Shown: in pieces, positions 36,224 through 38,875 of the stretch
Numbering within the stretch: the stretch's first letter is position 1
Layout of the letters: the number at the start of each line of letters is the position of its first letter
Assembly (NCBI GenBank): GCA_902788315.1
Contig: CADAJS010000029.1
Span: 1 to 38,875 of the forward strand
Reading direction: 5' to 3'
DNA length: 38,875 nt
Source of the DNA: an uncultured Bacteroidales bacterium
GTDB taxonomy: Bacteria; Bacteroidota; Bacteroidia; Bacteroidales; Bacteroidaceae
Notes under the pieces: generated by a model
The model's database searches: none
What the model saw: the letters and a program-made list of their open reading frames with translations, nothing else
Told to the model about the DNA's origin: nothing
Program-made: the position numbers and the translations under genes

Positions 36224-36480
36224 AGTTCGCCATCTTCTTTCTCCATTCAGCCCGCACTCCTTGCCGCCTCGTGCACCACAGACAACGCATGGACCATCTC
36301 CATGCGACTGGAGGCTCTGCGAGAGACATCCAAGAGTATTACCATTAAGAAAAAGGTGACACGATGACACGGAACTGCATTAACGTATATGTGCCGAATC
36401 TCCGCACGGAATGCCGCGAAGGTCGGCTACGAAGTATCCGTAGTCTGCCTTCTACCATGGAAACTGAGAATAGAGAGCGA

Positions 36481-36670
36481 CATGAGGATGTGGCATCGTT
36501 GGGCTATCGGGACAGGAACATGAATGACAAGGCTCTGCTGTGGAATGCAACCTTATCTCGTTCCCTGGGCCGCACGAATCAGTTCACATTAAAACTGGAT
36601 GCTCATGATATTCTCCGCCGGACCAGCTCGGTGCGCTACACCCTGAATGCGATGGGGCAGAGCGAGACAT
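36481..36670 (+). pseudogene. 3' fragment of a TonB-dependent receptor/outer-membrane beta-barrel gene
   Basis: The frame reads GYRDRNMNDKALLWNATLSR, then LKLDAHDILRRTSSVRYTL and NAMGQSE, matching the penultimate strands of outer-membrane beta-barrel proteins (compare LxWNAxxSxSF and LxxYDILxxxSNxxRT). It lacks the front of the gene and the last strand, and runs directly into another remnant. The preceding 36224-36480 has no recognisable gene, although a short frame (NAWTISMRLEALRET) is open. Confidence 0.55.
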
Positions 36671-36676
36671 GGCATC

Positions 36677-36832
36677 GGACGACGGCCAGCGTGGGCTTGT
36701 CCTGCCCGTCGCCCACGGCTGGCACTTCTCCTGGGGAAGCACTGGTATCTGCTCCCTTGGCAACAGCCTCTACTACATCTCTACCGGTGGGCCGGCGACG
36801 CAGAGAAACCGTTCCAGCAGGTGGCTCCCTGA
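36677..36832 (+). pseudogene. 3' fragment copy of the LSGAR-repeat gene
   Basis: 36677-36775 is identical over 99 bp to 34676-34774. In frame it reads DDGQRGLVLPVAHGWHFSWG and GICSLGNSLYY, then shifts to HLYRWAGDAEKPFQQVAP (stop 36830-36832), a diverged version of the parent's natural end HLYRWTDDAERPLQEI. It lacks the bases encoding the segment between SLYY and HLYRW. There is no start; it is fused behind the beta-barrel remnant. Confidence 0.75.
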
Positions 36833-36952
36833 TAGCCTGATATTTCCCGAGAAAAGAACCGGCACACCCCCATCGCCCACTTTTTTCGGGATTCTTTGAT
36901 AACATCCGCCCTGCTTGTGCGTTTATTATATAGAAAGCATGACCCGACACGC

Positions 36953-37456
36953 ATGACGCAGAGCGAATATATCACCCATGTTGAGCCTCTTCGGCCCCTG
37001 CTCCTCCGGGTGGGGAGGGACTTCTTCCGCCGGGAGGAGGAGGCCGAGGACGTCGTGCAGGAGACGCTCTTGCGCCTCTGGCTTTGTCGCGACCGGCTGG
37101 CAGTGGACGATGGTCTGCGACCCATTGCGCTGCGCGTGGCGCGGAATGTCTGCGTCAGTATGTGGCGAAAGGCCCGGTTGCGCGAGACGTTGACGCTCGA
37201 GGAAGGCCATGCAGCCGGACGACCGGACTCGGAGCAGGCCGATGGCCGTCTCCTCTCCGACGACGGCCAGCTCCTGCTTGACATTGCCCTCGGCCGTCTC
37301 TCGCCCTCGGAACGGCGCCTCTTCCTGCTCCGCCAGGAGCCCGACATGAGCCTCGACCTCATGGCCAGCATCACTGGGATGCAGCCTCGAAGCGTCAGCA
37401 GCAAGCTCTCTGCAGCAAGACGAAAAGTGTATGACTTCATAAAACAACACCTATGA
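36953..37456 (+). CDS. ECF-type RNA polymerase sigma factor
   Basis: 167 aa. Region 2 (about 10-75) includes RREEEAEDVVQETLLRLW, the -10-recognition helix pattern; region 4 (about 110-165) includes LDIALGRLSPSERRLFLLR and the helix-turn-helix MASITGMQPRSVSSKLSAARRK. It would direct RNA polymerase to a small regulon, typically surface or stress genes in Bacteroidota. An upstream TTG at 36896 extends the frame, but ATG 36953 gives the usual N-terminus. Its stop overlaps the next start by 4 bp (ATGA), the classical sigma/anti-sigma arrangement. Confidence 0.9.
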   Translation: MTQSEYITHVEPLRPLLLRVGRDFFRREEEAEDVVQETLLRLWLCRDRLAVDDGLRPIALRVARNVCVSMWRKARLRETLTLEEGHAAGRPDSEQADGRLLSDDGQLLLDIALGRLSPSERRLFLLRQEPDMSLDLMASITGMQPRSVSSKLSAARRKVYDFIKQHL

Positions 37457-37902
37457 ACAAACTCATCGACAAATATCTCAGTGGCACGTCCACCCGCGAG
37501 GAAGAACAGACGCTGCGCCGCATGCTCTCTGCCGTTGCGTCGCTCACGCCCGGGCAGAGGGCGGTGCAGGCCATGTTGCAGGCTGAGCCGATGCAAGCCC
37601 TCCCGCAGTGGCTCACCGAGGACGACTCGGCGACATACGACTGCATCGTGGAGCGCCACCACCGCGCCAGCCTCTGGCGCCGGACGGGCATTGCCGTTGC
37701 GGCCAGTCTCGTCCTGGGGTTCCTACTGGTCGTCCCCCGAGGGGGTGAGGCGGAGAATTGTGCCGTGGCCACTATCTACGGACAGGAGACCACCGACGAG
37801 GCGCTTGTGCTCGGCATGATGGAAAACACGATGCAGAGCGTCCTGGCATGCTCTACGACCGACCATATAGAGGGACAGCTCACTGACATTCTAAATCCAT
37901 AA
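37453..37902 (+). CDS. Putative single-pass anti-sigma-like membrane protein
   Basis: 149 aa. N-terminal 1-70 is cytoplasmic with a helical MNKLIDKYLSGTSTREEEQTL start, a pattern common to proteins encoded after ECF sigma factors in Bacteroidales. One membrane helix at about 79-96 (IAVAASLVLGFLLVV), then a periplasmic tail of about 50 residues. Translational overlap with the sigma gene supports an inhibitory partner role; no zinc-binding HxxxCxxC is visible, so it is not a ZAS-type anti-sigma. Function inferred from position and topology. Confidence 0.65.
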   Translation: MNKLIDKYLSGTSTREEEQTLRRMLSAVASLTPGQRAVQAMLQAEPMQALPQWLTEDDSATYDCIVERHHRASLWRRTGIAVAASLVLGFLLVVPRGGEAENCAVATIYGQETTDEALVLGMMENTMQSVLACSTTDHIEGQLTDILNP

Positions 37903-37916
37903 AAAGGTACACCGAT

Positions 37917-38366
37917 ATGAAAAGAATCATCATACTGACCATCTGCCTTGTCACGGTGCTGGTCGAGACTGCGGCACAGAAGGACATGGCCGTCGCCCCG
38001 GTCTTTGCCGGGAAGGTTGTTCCCAAGAAGCGTATGGAGGAGACGCTCGTCAAGGGCGAGAGCATCCACAAGTTCAAGCTGTCGCTCTTCCGCAGCCTGA
38101 AGATGGAGGTCAGCACTGTCGAGCGCGACACCATCGAGTCGCTGGTGCTCCTCGACGCACCGGGCATGGAGGACAGCTCCGAGACGGAATATGAGATGAA
38201 GGACGGCCATCTCTCCTATTGCATCGTCAGTCTGCCAGCCCAGCAGAAGCGCTATCTCTGCTATCAGTGTTATGAGTCGCGCCCCGACACCTATCAGCTC
38301 ACACTCGTCTATATCGAGGGCTGGGCCACACTGAAGGACCTTCATCGGACATTTAAGAGGAAGTAG
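37917..38366 (+). CDS. DUF6108-like exported protein
   Basis: 149 aa. Signal peptide about 1-20 (VETAAQ). The mature part has KFKLSLFRSLKMEVS (about 52-66) and a final LTLVYIEGWATLKDL strand, the pattern I associate with DUF6108 proteins, which usually follow a sigma/anti-sigma pair in Bacteroidales. Molecular function is unknown. It starts 14 bp after the membrane protein and is probably the third gene of that operon. Confidence 0.7.
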   Translation: MKRIIILTICLVTVLVETAAQKDMAVAPVFAGKVVPKKRMEETLVKGESIHKFKLSLFRSLKMEVSTVERDTIESLVLLDAPGMEDSSETEYEMKDGHLSYCIVSLPAQQKRYLCYQCYESRPDTYQLTLVYIEGWATLKDLHRTFKRK

Positions 38367-38418
38367 AGCCTCACCCCCGACAGCCTCACCCCCGACCCCT
38401 CTCCGAGGAGAGGGGAGG
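38367..38418. repeat. REP-like palindromic element, copy 3
   Basis: cctcacccccgacag is followed by a second cctcacccccga, then a perfect 9-bp hairpin CCCCTCTCC-GA-GGAGAGGGG (38396-38415). It begins immediately after the DUF6108 stop, like the other copies that sit right behind stop codons. Confidence 0.65.
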
Positions 38419-38438
38419 AAATAGTACAGACTCGCTTA

Positions 38439-38470
38439 ACTATGAACTATGGACTATGAACTATGAACTA
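38439..38470. repeat. 7-bp tandem repeat spanning candidate start codons
   Basis: Four units of actatga (second unit actatgg) plus a partial fifth. Each unit carries an ATG (38442, 38449, 38456, 38463) and consecutive ones fall in different frames. Only 38456 opens into the signal-peptide frame; the others stop within six codons. Copy-number change could move or remove the effective start. Confidence 0.75.
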
Positions 38471-38875
38471 AAGAAGGCGCTGGCCTGCGCCATGATGGCC
38501 ATTGCCTTGCTGCCTGCGGCAGCACAACCGAAGTACAGCGGAACGCTGAGTGCAGAACGAAAGACGGAGGGCGACTCGCTCGACGCGCGCCGGGAGGAGA
38601 AGCAGTATGTGGATGCCCGCCACGAGGCTGTGGTTCAGTCATTATAGTACCACCTGATAAGGAAGTGGCAACTATTTCGGATGCAGACATGAACATTCCC
38701 CTGCCCGTGACAGCAGACAGTACGCTGGTGATTCCCAGCAGTGTCACGCTGGACGGGAAAGAATATAAAGTGGACCGTATGAAGAGAGGCGCATTTTGCG
38801 GCAGAAGCGAAATTAAGCATCTAATCATCAGTGAGGGAATCGAGCAACTGTCAGGAGATTCTTTCCTCTTCTGCG
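38456..38875 (+). pseudogene. BspA-like leucine-rich-repeat surface protein, frameshifted and cut by the window end
   Basis: The first part (38456-38647, 63 codons) begins with a signal peptide (MNYELKKALACAMMAIALLP, cleaved near AAAQ) and stops at 38645-38647. The LRR part is in another frame from about 38638: VIIVPPDKE, then LVIPSSVTLDGKEYKVDRM, GAFCGRSEIKHLIISEGIE, typical of BspA/LRR_5 proteins. The join near 38636-38640 needs a one-base insertion or two-base deletion to restore. Either a true frameshift, a sequencing error or a phase-variable gene. The 3' end lies outside the window. Confidence 0.6.

Noticed and set aside
36896..36952. Upstream TTG start for the sigma factor
   Set aside because: The added 19 residues are unlike sigma N-termini; ATG 36953 gives the expected beginning of region 2.

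Overview
The window reads as a chromosomal segment of a GC-rich member of the Bacteroidales, most likely a Prevotellaceae-like gut or oral bacterium. The evidence is Bacteroidota-type promoters (TTTG, about 20 nt, TAnnTTTG), a NusG/UpxY-type antiterminator heading a polysaccharide locus, a GH92 family member, a DUF6108-type protein beside an ECF sigma factor, a BspA-like leucine-rich-repeat remnant, and a secreted esterase ending in a Prevotella-style C-terminal tail. No rRNA, CRISPR array or intact insertion sequence was seen. The species cannot be fixed from sequence alone.

Layout. (1) 1-1.5 kb is an AT-rich island with an Imm11-like putative immunity protein and an unknown small protein, ending abruptly at a GC-rich transposase remnant. 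(2) 1.7-2.4 kb is noncoding and full of short tandem repeats. (3) 2.4-7.4 kb, minus strand, is a four-gene carbohydrate operon (class II aldolase, GH92 lipoprotein, D-lyxose/mannose isomerase-like protein, PfkB kinase) that could carry mannose from alpha-mannosides to triose phosphates. (4) tRNA-Val (minus) and tRNA-Lys (plus) follow. (5) 8.2-22.05 kb, plus strand, is a capsule or O-antigen locus with a strong promoter and long leader: UpxY-like regulator, flippase, polymerase, two glycosyltransferases, two left-handed beta-helix acyltransferases, Gmd and Fcl for GDP-L-fucose, and a CDP-alcohol module (class V aminotransferase, a cytidylyltransferase-oxidoreductase fusion, a glycerophosphotransferase-nucleotidyltransferase fusion). 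(6) 22.4-25.9 kb holds an SGNH hydrolase, ManC (feeding Gmd) and a secreted esterase. (7) 26.0-28.6 kb, minus strand, holds HIT, GreA and a TlpA-like lipoprotein that lacks the CXXC motif; between greA and the lipoprotein lies a small plus-strand transcription unit that looks like an orphan attenuator. (8) pnp and gyrB follow. (9) 33.5-36.2 kb holds two secreted proteins, the first with a perfect pentapeptide-repeat insert and a frameshifted end. (10) 36.2-36.9 kb is a mosaic of gene remnants. (11) 36.95-38.4 kb is an ECF sigma / putative anti-sigma / DUF6108 operon, then a frameshifted BspA-like gene cut by the window end.

The most unusual structural signal is that the gene-free gaps repeatedly carry short tandem arrays with a 22-bp (or 11-bp) period. 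The unit sequence differs from site to site and several units have a palindromic core. The most interesting candidate small locus is at 27.31-27.45 kb: a -7 promoter box, a 15-codon ORF with eight Val/Ile codons, and a strong intrinsic terminator one base after its stop, with no biosynthetic operon downstream.
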